The notes beneath the pieces were generated by a model. That model did no database searches, was not told the origin of the DNA, and saw only the letters and a program-made list of their open reading frames with translations. The translations under genes and the position numbers were made by a program. From assembly GCA_049602155.1 (NCBI GenBank), contig JBMYRH010000001.1, forward strand, positions 124,001 to 188,000: a stretch of 64,000 bases of DNA. The letters are read 5' to 3'. Shown piece by piece: positions 45,985-54,591 of this stretch. Position 1 is the stretch's first letter, and every line of letters begins with the position of its first letter. Source of the stretch: JBMYRH01 sp049602155 (GTDB lineage: Bacteria > Myxococcota_A > UBA9042 > PHBI01 > JBMYRH01).

Positions 45985-48921
45985 TCAAGGGTCCGGCGCG
46001 AGGAGTACGTAGACGTGGTGAACGCCCTCCGGGCCAAAGCCGTACGCGTAGCCCAGCCGAACCCGAGCTGCGAAGCCAAAGAGCAGATCGGTCGTCATTC
46101 GAAGTTCAGCGCCCAGGCCGAGGTGCAGATCTGCGAGGCTCATCTCGACATCACTCGGAGGCGCAAGCCACGCGAGATCAGAGAAGACCGCGGCGGTCAG
46201 ATCTCTCGCGAACACCGGTAACGTCCCCAGACCGCGCCGCCATCGCAGCAACGGGAAACGGTACTCCACGGTCGCGAGGTGGTAATCCGTGCTCTCAAAG
46301 GCTTGCTCGGTGAACCCGCGCAGCCACACCGCACCAGCGTGTGACTGGCTCAGGAGGTCGCTCACGAGGTCACGCCTTGGGACACCACCGACCTCAAACA
46401 TCTCGACATCGCCGGGTGCGCCCCCTGCGAGCCCACCCTGCACCCCAAGGCTCATCGCGTGCTCGCTGTGCCAAGGCATCTTCAGATAACCACGCAGTCG
46501 ATACGTGAATTCAAAGCTCGTACGGTCCGCTCCCAGCTCAGGGAGGCTAAAGCGCAACGAGAGCGCCCCCTCCGCGCCGCGGTTCTTCGAGATGCTCCAG
46601 ACGTCACCTCGGGTCGTGTCGAAGGTCCAAGAGAGCCGCATCGATGTGGTGACACCTTCAACTGGGACCTCCGGGGTGGTCTCGTCAGGGCGATGGGTCA
46701 CGGCGGCGTGCGCGAGGCCACGATACGCCTCGGTGGCGAAGGCCGCTGAGAGGCGCATCGGCGCGATTGGGTCGGGCAACGCCACGCTCACGCCGACGCG
46801 ACCATGGAGCACCTCCTGCCGATAGGGCTGCGCCTGATCGTCGTAGTGCGCTGCCACGTCCCGACTATAGCGCCCCAGAGTGACGTCGAAATCAGCGAAC
46901 CCAAACCCGAAGCCGAGGGTCGCCAGACCCGAGACATCCCCACGACCGACGTCCCACTGAACGCCCAAGCTCCCCGCCAAGCGCCTCGTGATGTCGATGC
47001 CTTTAAGTCGAACCCCCAGGACCGCCAAACCTGTCGTGTCATAGGCCGCCGTGGGCGACCAGCTCCGTGGCAACAAGGTCGGCAGTGGGCGGTAGGGCTG
47101 AGGTGCGCTGACTGTGACCTGTGGTGGGGTCACTGGGGCTCGAGGTGCTGCGTGATCTCCGACCCCTACCGGGCGACCGGCCTCGGGCTCGAAAGCCATC
47201 GTGTAGAGCTCGTCCCCGTCGACGGTCCAGCCCACATAAACCAGCTGAGTGCCGTCCGGCGAGAGGCAAGGCTGTGACGCCCCGCCGACCACGTTGGTCA
47301 AACGAAACACGCGCCCTTCTCTGTTGGGGATCCCTGAGACATCGCGCGCATAGAGGTTGGCAACGCCAGTGACGTCCGAGGCATACACCAACCACTGGCC
47401 ATCTGGGCTGAGGGTCGGGTCGTTCTCCATCGACGCGCCGTAGGTGAGGCGTCTCCATGCACCGTCACGCAGGGTGATCTCTATCAAGTCACGGTTCGAG
47501 GCGTGGTGCATGCTCGCGAAGAGGCGCCGCCCGTCGGGGTGGGGGATCGGCGCGTCGACTCTGGCGTGCTCTGGTGGCGTCCAACGTGACAAGGGCTCAC
47601 CTGTGACGACGTCGAGCACTTGGATCCAGGACTGCCCCCAGGATGTGGAGACCCCGTAGAGGGCGCGACCATCCAACGCGACAGCAGGATCACCGAAGCG
47701 AGCGCCCTGAGTCACCCGGCGTCCACTCCCCCGCCGGTTGTTGAGCTTCAGGGGAAACTCCAAGACATCCCGGTACGTGTTCACCCGGCGATGCGGACGC
47801 GTCGTCGTCATGTAGACGGAGCGACCGTCACGCGAGATGTCATAGCGTCCACAGCCTCCATCACAGACCGCCACCGTCGACGCATCATCGAGGCGCGCTA
47901 GGGGTGCGACGACGAGCCGAGATTGAGTCCGCCCGTCCGCTCGGACGTAGAGCACGCTCGCGCCATCAGGCGTAAAGTGTGGGTACGATTTGTGCTCCCC
48001 GGACGAGGTCCCAACCAGGCCCTCTCGCACCGTCTCCGCCTTGACGCGCTCGGCGACTGCGTGGGCGCGGGCAGTGATCTCCTGGGTCATCTCCTCCCAC
48101 CACGCCACCAGATCTTTCCCGGTGTGGTGACGCGCCAGAGTGTTCATCGCATAAGGTACGAGTCGTCGGCCGTAGGCCCTCAGGTAGTCTCGGAGTGCCG
48201 GAACGCCAGCGTGACGCACCACGTAATCGATGAGGTAACTGCCGTAGAGATACCAACTCATCGCGCGAGGGAGCTGCAGCGGAGGACCAGTGATGGCATC
48301 GATAGACGGCAAGCGCCCCGCTAAGGCTGCAGCCCTGAGCACAGCTTCGTAGCGCGAGGAGCCTACGCGGCCACCTCCGGTCGTGTGAGTCTCAGCCCAG
48401 GTCGCGACCCCCTCGGTGAACCACCTCGGTAACGACTCGTTGGGCTTCAAGGTCTTCCCAAAGATGGTGTTCAGGACCTCGGGGACACCGGTCGCGTTAT
48501 CCAAGTGCACGATGTGCGTGTATTCATGGAAGATGAGCAGCCGGAGCCAGTCATCCGCGAAGGCCAAGTCGCTCCCCATCTCGGGTGGGAACGCCAAGAG
48601 CGTGATCCCGTCGTACGGACTGACGCTCGCGAACCCGTTCGACGCATCCACGTCATCAATGACGCGGATATGGACCCGCTCACGAGGCGTCCAACCTAAG
48701 AGGGGGTTGAGGGTCCTGTAGGCCTCCTCGGCGTACCCCGCGACGCGCTGCGCAAAGGCGAGGCCATCGTCATAACCGTGGATCGCGAAGTGCTCCGTCT
48801 CGAGCGTAAACCAGTGGCGCTCGGGATCAGTCGCAGCCCGCGCCTCCCCAGGGCACAGCAGAGCGGACGATAGAACCGCGATGACGAGCGCCATCGCGCG
48901 ATGGTGCACACCACGAAGCAT
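45985..48921 (-). CDS. Metallopeptidase / TolB-propeller / outer-membrane beta-barrel fusion protein
   Basis: 978 residues with a signal peptide (cleavage near EARA-ATD). Residues 30-290 are a gluzincin-type metallopeptidase: HEYTH at 132-136 and WFTEG with Glu170 as the third ligand, resembling peptidase-MA proteins. Residues 300-600 are a WD40/TolB-like propeller (SYPHFTPDGASVLYVRADG, DPTLSPDGQWLVYASDVTG, QPCLSPDGTQLVYVGWTVDG). Residues 640-978 alternate in strands and contain EVGGVPRR, YHLATVEYRFPLL and FSDLAWL motifs of Omp85/BamA-like barrels, so it is probably in the outer membrane. ATG 48921 has GAGG upstream. It lies 68 bases after the anti-sigma gene. Confidence 0.88.
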   Translation of the reverse strand: MLRGVHHRAMALVIAVLSSALLCPGEARAATDPERHWFTLETEHFAIHGYDDGLAFAQRVAGYAEEAYRTLNPLLGWTPRERVHIRVIDDVDASNGFASVSPYDGITLLAFPPEMGSDLAFADDWLRLLIFHEYTHIVHLDNATGVPEVLNTIFGKTLKPNESLPRWFTEGVATWAETHTTGGGRVGSSRYEAVLRAAALAGRLPSIDAITGPPLQLPRAMSWYLYGSYLIDYVVRHAGVPALRDYLRAYGRRLVPYAMNTLARHHTGKDLVAWWEEMTQEITARAHAVAERVKAETVREGLVGTSSGEHKSYPHFTPDGASVLYVRADGRTQSRLVVAPLARLDDASTVAVCDGGCGRYDISRDGRSVYMTTTRPHRRVNTYRDVLEFPLKLNNRRGSGRRVTQGARFGDPAVALDGRALYGVSTSWGQSWIQVLDVVTGEPLSRWTPPEHARVDAPIPHPDGRRLFASMHHASNRDLIEITLRDGAWRRLTYGASMENDPTLSPDGQWLVYASDVTGVANLYARDVSGIPNREGRVFRLTNVVGGASQPCLSPDGTQLVYVGWTVDGDELYTMAFEPEAGRPVGVGDHAAPRAPVTPPQVTVSAPQPYRPLPTLLPRSWSPTAAYDTTGLAVLGVRLKGIDITRRLAGSLGVQWDVGRGDVSGLATLGFGFGFADFDVTLGRYSRDVAAHYDDQAQPYRQEVLHGRVGVSVALPDPIAPMRLSAAFATEAYRGLAHAAVTHRPDETTPEVPVEGVTTSMRLSWTFDTTRGDVWSISKNRGAEGALSLRFSLPELGADRTSFEFTYRLRGYLKMPWHSEHAMSLGVQGGLAGGAPGDVEMFEVGGVPRRDLVSDLLSQSHAGAVWLRGFTEQAFESTDYHLATVEYRFPLLRWRRGLGTLPVFARDLTAAVFSDLAWLAPPSDVEMSLADLHLGLGAELRMTTDLLFGFAARVRLGYAYGFGPEGVHHVYVLLAPDP

Positions 48922-48989
48922 GGCCTCGCAGCCTACCGGAAATCACCCGTGGGCACGACTGCGGGCGGCAGCGATGGGCCGCCCCTCCG

Positions 48990-49757
48990 TCAAGGGCGGT
49001 AGCTTACGGGAACAAGGCCGCGCATCTCCATCTCGGGCAGCTCCCCGACCACAGAGTTGTTCAGGCCCCGCGAGCCAAAGGTCAAGACGCCGTAGCCTTG
49101 CCGATGATCCAAGCGCGACTCAGCCTCCGCCGTCTCTACCGGCTCGGCTGACGACACCGCCTGGAGGACGCTCACACGCTGACCACCCTTGTCGTATTGG
49201 TAGATGACTGCGACCCGACCATCGACCTGCGTTAACCTCGCGCCAACCAGCTCAAGCCCCTGACTCGGCTCGAGGGGTACGTCCGCCGCGAAGGGCGCGT
49301 TCGCTTTCACAAAGCGCCTCACGTTGGCCTCCCCACCGGTCACCTCCAGCGGCATCGCCGTGCGGTGAGCAGCCACCGCATGGCGCACTGCTACGTCTTC
49401 ACCGTCCGGCGCCGACACGAAGCTCCAGGCTCCCAGCGCTAACATCGCGCCTGCCGCGAGCGCCAGAGGCGGAGCCAACCAGTTCATCGCACGACGCCTG
49501 TGTATCGAAATCGGCGCAGCGACTTCGGGGGCCGGGGCGTCGGAAAGCGCCGCCATCAAGCGCGCCTCCATCCCAGCCGGCATCTCGGGCTCTGCCAAGC
49601 TCGCCTTGAAGTCCCCTAAAAAGGCCGACTCCCCCTGCGCATACACACGACAGGATTCGCAGGCGTCGAGGTGACGTCTAAAGTCCTCGGCTTCGGGAGG
49701 AGCAAACTCCCCGTCGAGGTACACAAACACCGCATGCCGGACGTCTTCACAGGTCAT
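48990..49757 (-). CDS. Zinc-finger anti-sigma factor (zf-HC2)
   Basis: 255 residues. The N-terminal anti-sigma domain has the zinc motif HLDACESC preceded by CEDVRHAVFVYLDGE. A single membrane helix (WLAPPLALAAGAMLALGAW, about residues 93-111) separates it from a periplasmic domain (112-255). ATG 49757 overlaps the sigma factor stop by four bases, the standard arrangement for an ECF sigma and its inhibitor. It should hold the sigma factor at the membrane and release it on an envelope signal. Confidence 0.93.
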   Translation of the reverse strand: MTCEDVRHAVFVYLDGEFAPPEAEDFRRHLDACESCRVYAQGESAFLGDFKASLAEPEMPAGMEARLMAALSDAPAPEVAAPISIHRRRAMNWLAPPLALAAGAMLALGAWSFVSAPDGEDVAVRHAVAAHRTAMPLEVTGGEANVRRFVKANAPFAADVPLEPSQGLELVGARLTQVDGRVAVIYQYDKGGQRVSVLQAVSSAEPVETAEAESRLDHRQGYGVLTFGSRGLNNSVVGELPEMEMRGLVPVSYRP

Positions 49758-50425
49758 GCGCTCGCTCCACGCACAGCCTTCTTGCGGGCGCGGTACGCAT
49801 CGAGGGAGAGCGCGCCATCGTCGTCGGTCGCCTTCTTGGGGTCGATGATCCCTTGCTCGATGGCGTGGGCGAACAGGGCCTCTTGAAGGCGCTTCCGCCC
49901 GCGGAAGAGGCGGGACATCACCGTACCGACCGGGCAGCCGATGATCTCAGCGACCTCGTTGTACGAGAAGTCTTGCAGGTCCGCGAGGATGACGGGCAGG
50001 CGGAAGTTCTCCGGCAGCGCCTCAAGCGCGCCCTGGATCATCTCCGGCAGCATGCCTTGAAGGTACTGATTCTCGGGAGTCCCGTAAAAGGAGGAATGCT
50101 CGTAGAGCGAGTCCGATGCGGCCTCGCTGTCCGCGTCCTCGATGAGCGTCATCGTGCGTGACTTTTTCCTCGTGCTGTTGAGGAAGGTGTTGGTCTGGAT
50201 GCGGAAGAGCCACGCTTTGCAGTTCGTGCCCTCCTGATAGCGGTGCCAGAAGCGGTGCGCCTTGAGGAGCGTCTCTTGCACGAGATCCTCTGCGGCGGCG
50301 TCGTCTCGCGTGAGGTAACGCGCCGCCTGAAAGAGGCTCGACATGTGAACCAACGCCTCGCGCTGGAAGCTGATATCCAGCGCCGTAGCGCTTGGTCGCT
50401 TGCGATGTGGATTCGCTAATATCAT
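49754..50425 (-). CDS. ECF-type RNA polymerase sigma factor
   Basis: 223 residues from ATG 50425 (GGAGGG nine bases upstream); the frame is open for 23 more codons without a better site. Region 2 (AARYLTRDDAAAEDLVQETL, then LKAHRFWHRYQEGTNCKAWL) and region 4 (ALPENFRLPVILADLQDFSY, then NEVAEIIGCPVGTVMSRLFR) are complete. It is controlled by the anti-sigma factor encoded next. The following minus-strand genes down to 41293 are tightly packed, so they are probable targets or co-transcribed. No convincing ECF promoter was found upstream. Confidence 0.93.
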   Translation of the reverse strand: MILANPHRKRPSATALDISFQREALVHMSSLFQAARYLTRDDAAAEDLVQETLLKAHRFWHRYQEGTNCKAWLFRIQTNTFLNSTRKKSRTMTLIEDADSEAASDSLYEHSSFYGTPENQYLQGMLPEMIQGALEALPENFRLPVILADLQDFSYNEVAEIIGCPVGTVMSRLFRGRKRLQEALFAHAIEQGIIDPKKATDDDGALSLDAYRARKKAVRGASA

Positions 50426-50701
50426 TCGCGAAGGCCCTCCGAGATGGATTGGCGGACTTATCCTAACAGAACTATCCGTCGACGGGTCCAACACACCCTT
50501 TCTGGGACGCTATTCCGCGCACGTGAAGAAAACTGTGTTTTTTTCCTCAACAGGTTCAATCGGCCCGCAATCCCACGGCATTTAACGTCACCGTCGTGAA
50601 GGGAAACGGATGACAGGGCGATCCCATTGCGCAGGAAAAATCGGTCGAAAGCGTCCGGGCCACTGTTACTCGCCCGATGAAGCTCCGTCTTCACAGGGAC
50701 G
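50426..50701. other. Divergent region between the ECF sigma gene and the CAP-domain gene
   Basis: 276 bases. It contains a seven-T run (50538-50544) within an A/T-rich patch but no credible gene. Both divergent promoters must lie here; I could not assign -35/-10 pairs with confidence. Confidence 0.45.
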
Positions 50702-51778
50702 ATGGGAGTCTCTGTCCTAATGCTGCTCGCCTCTACGCTCGTGCCAGTCGCGCACGAAGGGTGGAGTCACGAGATGCAGACCATCACGGACAACGCCAAG
50801 GCCGACGCGTTGATCCGGAGTGGGGATCTCGACCGCGCGGCGAGGCGCGCAGCGGAGCTTGGGCCCCGCACCGATCTGCGGCAACAGCTTCGCGGACAGG
50901 GCGTCCAGGATGGGCTGATCCTCCCCGTCGTGGTCATCTCACCAGGCCTGCCGGAGATACGACAAGCCTGGCGCGCCTACGTGCGGGAGCACATCCTCCC
51001 CCAGGGGGTCACCCACTACGGCCTGTCTCTCAAAGGAGACACGCTCGCGGTCGTCTTCGCCAGGCGACTCTTTGTGCTGAAGGCGCTCCCTCAGTCACCT
51101 GCACCTGGGTCTGTCGCAGCGGTCACCGGCACCGTCGACTCAAGCCTCAGCGGCCTTCGCGCCTTGGTGGGGCGCCCCGATGAGCTGGTGAGCAACGCAA
51201 CGATTCACCGCAGTGGAGATGCCCTGCGCATCGGCGTCGTTCTTGACGCCGGGCCGGGCACCTATCTGCTCGAACTTATCGGGACGACTGAGCGTGGTCC
51301 GGAGGTGGTCGCCATGATCCCGGTCCACTCTCGGGACGCCGACCGTGGCCCAGCACGACCGTGTATGGAGGACGCCGAAGAGACTTATGGCTCACCCGCG
51401 GGTCGCATGATCCAGCTGGTCAACCGGGACCGACGGCGGCTGGGCCTCTCGGCGCTGCGACGCTCTGAGACGCTCTCTGAATCGGCCCGACGTCACGCGA
51501 TTCAGATGGCGCGGACGGGCTTCGCTGCCCACGTCTTGCCCGGCGGAAGTCCCCCCACCGACCGCCTCGCGCGCTTCGATGTCGCGACTCCACAGTTCCA
51601 TGAGAATGTCGCGATGGCGTCATCTGTCACTCAAGCACACACAGACTTGTGGTCGAGCCCCAGCCATCGTCGCGCACTCCTCGATCCGGCGGTGAACCGC
51701 ATCGGCATCGGCGTGGAGACGGTCCAGACCGGCGGTGGGCCGATCCACTTCGTGGTCCAGCACTTAGCTGCACTCTGA
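50702..51778 (+). CDS. Secreted CAP-domain (SCP/PR-1, YkwD-like) protein
   Basis: 358 residues; ATG 50702 with AGGG close upstream. The short hydrophobic N-terminus (VSVLMLLASTLVPVAHEG) serves as signal peptide. Residues 30-225 form an unassigned beta-rich domain. Residues about 230-358 are a bacterial CAP domain: MIQLVNRDRRRLGLSALRRS, SARRHAIQMARTGFAAHVLP, FHENVAMASS and WSSPSHRRALLDPAVNRIGI. The CAP cleft residues His and Glu (HENVA) and the second His (SPSHRRALL) are present. Function is not known in most bacteria; roles in binding or peptidase-like activity have been suggested. Confidence 0.87.
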   Translation: MGVSVLMLLASTLVPVAHEGWSHEMQTITDNAKADALIRSGDLDRAARRAAELGPRTDLRQQLRGQGVQDGLILPVVVISPGLPEIRQAWRAYVREHILPQGVTHYGLSLKGDTLAVVFARRLFVLKALPQSPAPGSVAAVTGTVDSSLSGLRALVGRPDELVSNATIHRSGDALRIGVVLDAGPGTYLLELIGTTERGPEVVAMIPVHSRDADRGPARPCMEDAEETYGSPAGRMIQLVNRDRRRLGLSALRRSETLSESARRHAIQMARTGFAAHVLPGGSPPTDRLARFDVATPQFHENVAMASSVTQAHTDLWSSPSHRRALLDPAVNRIGIGVETVQTGGGPIHFVVQHLAAL

Positions 51779-51876
51779 GGGCCTCAAGCGACCCCGAAGT
51801 GCCTTCTGTATCGAAGGGAGTCCTCTCTTTACAGACGCGGCCATGAGGTGACACTTTCCGCGTCTGGAGGTGCACG

Positions 51877-54591
51877 GTGATGATACGACGAGCGATCAGT
51901 GTGGCAGCAGCCTGTATGTGGTTGAGCGGCTGCGGAGCTGCGGCGGTGACAGACACGTCCCCCGAGCCCTCAGCAGCCCCCGAGCACACGCTCTCTCCAA
52001 CCCCGTTTACGACGGACGGTCAGCATCGCTACGCCCGCAACGTGGTGCCGCAAGCATACCGCATCGCGCTCACGGTGGATCCACGAGAGGCGCGTTTCCA
52101 AGGCCAGGTGGAGATCGACGTCGAGATCGCCGCGCTGACCGACGGACGTATCGTCCTTCACGGCAAGGACATGAACGTTCACCTAGCGAGCATCGAGAGC
52201 GATGGGGTTCGTGTCGATGCGACGGTCGAGGCTGGGCCAAACGGTGCATTGTCGCTCCGCGCCACGCCCCCGCCTGCCGCGCCGGGTAAAGCCACCCTCT
52301 ACCTCGCTTACGATGCGCCCCTCGGTCAGGTCCCCGAGGGCCTCTACCGCACCAAGGAAGGCGAGAACTGGTACGCCTACACGCAATTCGAGCCGCTGGA
52401 GGCCCGGTCCGCCTTCCCGTGCTTTGACCAGCCCGAGTTTAAGACCCCTTTCTCGTTCCGGATGACAGTGCCAAAGGGCATGACGGCGCTGACGAACACG
52501 CCGGAGATCAGCCGCACGAACCACGGAGCGCAGACCCTCTTTGAGTTCGACACGTCTAAGCCGCTGCCGACGTACCTTATCGCCTTCGCAGTCGGCGAGA
52601 TGGATCTCGTCGCAGCCCCCCCGGGCGCCTTCCCGAATGGGCTGAGCTTCCGGGTCGCCACCGTCAAGGGTCGAGGGACGCTCACAGACTACGTGATGAA
52701 GACGACCCCAGGGATTCTAGACGCGCTGTCGACGTACTTCGGCCAGCCCTACCCTTACGCGAAGCTGGACTACGTCGCCGTGCCCAACTTCGCCGCTGGG
52801 GCGATGGAGAACGTGGGGCTCGTGACCTACAGAGAGCCGCTGATTCTGCTTGATGAGGGCGCCACCCCCGCCGCGCGGCGCTCCAGCCTCGGTGTGAATG
52901 CGCACGAGCTCGCCCACATGTGGTTCGGCAACTTGGTGACCCCGCAATGGTGGGACGATCTCTGGCTGAATGAAGCCTTCGCGACCTGGATGGGGACCAA
53001 AGTGGTCGGCCAAGTGGCCCCCGAGTTCGAGTCGTCTGTCGACGCCATCGGAGGCACCCAATGGGCCATGGGGCTCGACACCCAGGCCGACGCGAGGGCG
53101 GTGCGGAACCCCATCAAAGAGGCCGGCGACATTTACAACGCGTTCGATGGCATCACCTACACGAAGGGCCGCGCTATCCTTGGGATGACGGAGGCCTGGA
53201 TCGGGGTGGACAACTTCCGCGAGGGCGTGCGGGCGTACATGCGCGACAAGGCTCACGGTGTCGCCACGGGTGACGACCTCTTTAACGCGCTTGGGGCGGC
53301 AAGCGGCCGCCCGGTGCGTGAGATGCTGAGCACCTTCACCGATCAGCCCGGTGTCCCACTCATCGAGGTCACCACGCAGTGCGGCGGCAAGCGCTTTGAC
53401 AGCGCGAAGGTGACCTTGCGTCAGCGCCGCTTTTTGCCCAAGGGCTCAAAAGCGGACAAGAGCACACAGTGGCGCGTCCCGATCTGCCTGCGTTACGGGA
53501 TCGGCGGGAGCGTTCAGCGCGAGTGCATCGAGCTCAGTACCCCGGAGAGCACCATCGAGCTCGGGGTCGCCGGATGCCCGGACTGGCTCCACCCCAACGC
53601 CGACGAGCAAGGTTACTACCGTTGGCAGGTCCCGACAGCGTCACTCACCGCCCTGGCGACCGTTCATCGAGAGCGGTTAACGCTCCCGGAGCGGGTCGCC
53701 CTCCCCGGCCACCTCTCAGCGCTCTATGAAGCCGGCGGTATGAACGTCGCGACCTTCCTGGATACGCTGACTGCACTGGCAAAGGATCCTCACCCACTGG
53801 TCATCGAGGGCATCCTCTCAGGGCTCTACCTCGTCGAGAACGCCTCGCTCTCCGACGCGGCTGTCGGTGCGTTCGCCAAGCGACTCCGAACCCTCGCCAG
53901 GCCGATCCTCAAGCGCATCGGCCGCAAGGCGAGCGCAAAGGAGGACCCTCAGACCCGAATGCTCAGACCCGCGATCATCCGGCTGCTCGCCGGCCCCGGG
54001 CAAGACAAGCGCGCCATCAGCCACGCAAACACCATGACGAAGCGGTTCCTTGAGAGGGAGGACGCGATCACCGCAGACGAGCGCGGCTATGCGCTGCGCA
54101 TCTCAGCATGGTCAGGAGACGAGGCGCTTTGGGAGGGACTCCGAGCCGCACTAGACCGCGCCTCTTCGCCCGCCATCCGTAAAGACGTCATGAATGCGCT
54201 CGCCAACTTCCGAGCGCCGCCACTGCTCGACAAAACCCTCGCGCTGTTGCTCGACGGCACCTTGCGCGCACAAGACCTGAGGACCGTCGCACGTCGTGCC
54301 ATGGGGCACCGAATGACGCGCACTCAAGTCTGGGAGTGGATGGTCCGGCACTACGCGAAGGTCCTTGAATTGATGGGCGATAAATATGTGTCGCGGTTCC
54401 CAAGGATGGCGCAGCAGTTCTGTGCCCCTGCGCAGCGCGCAGCCGTGGTCTTCTTCTTCAAGGATGAGGCCCACCGCGCCAGCGGCACAGAGCGCAACCT
54501 CGGGCTCGCCTTAGAGCGCATCGACCGATGCATTCGACTCCGCAATGACACGCAAGAGGCGCTCGACAGCTACCTAAAGGTGACGCGCTGA
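51877..54591 (+). CDS. M1-family zinc aminopeptidase lipoprotein
   Basis: 904 residues; GTG 51877 or the next-codon ATG at 51880, with GGAGG upstream. The lipoprotein signal ends LSGC. The M1 fold is complete: N-terminal beta saddle (about 45-240), exopeptidase motif GAMEN (308-312), zinc site HELAH (343-347) with Glu366 in WLNEAFATW, then a C-terminal helical ERAP1-like domain (about 600-900). It removes N-terminal residues from peptides, here outside the cytoplasm. M1 enzymes of this length match aminopeptidase N. Its last 22 bases overlap the 3' end of the convergent cysteine-rich gene. Confidence 0.95.
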   Translation: MMIRRAISVAAACMWLSGCGAAAVTDTSPEPSAAPEHTLSPTPFTTDGQHRYARNVVPQAYRIALTVDPREARFQGQVEIDVEIAALTDGRIVLHGKDMNVHLASIESDGVRVDATVEAGPNGALSLRATPPPAAPGKATLYLAYDAPLGQVPEGLYRTKEGENWYAYTQFEPLEARSAFPCFDQPEFKTPFSFRMTVPKGMTALTNTPEISRTNHGAQTLFEFDTSKPLPTYLIAFAVGEMDLVAAPPGAFPNGLSFRVATVKGRGTLTDYVMKTTPGILDALSTYFGQPYPYAKLDYVAVPNFAAGAMENVGLVTYREPLILLDEGATPAARRSSLGVNAHELAHMWFGNLVTPQWWDDLWLNEAFATWMGTKVVGQVAPEFESSVDAIGGTQWAMGLDTQADARAVRNPIKEAGDIYNAFDGITYTKGRAILGMTEAWIGVDNFREGVRAYMRDKAHGVATGDDLFNALGAASGRPVREMLSTFTDQPGVPLIEVTTQCGGKRFDSAKVTLRQRRFLPKGSKADKSTQWRVPICLRYGIGGSVQRECIELSTPESTIELGVAGCPDWLHPNADEQGYYRWQVPTASLTALATVHRERLTLPERVALPGHLSALYEAGGMNVATFLDTLTALAKDPHPLVIEGILSGLYLVENASLSDAAVGAFAKRLRTLARPILKRIGRKASAKEDPQTRMLRPAIIRLLAGPGQDKRAISHANTMTKRFLEREDAITADERGYALRISAWSGDEALWEGLRAALDRASSPAIRKDVMNALANFRAPPLLDKTLALLLDGTLRAQDLRTVARRAMGHRMTRTQVWEWMVRHYAKVLELMGDKYVSRFPRMAQQFCAPAQRAAVVFFFKDEAHRASGTERNLGLALERIDRCIRLRNDTQEALDSYLKVTR

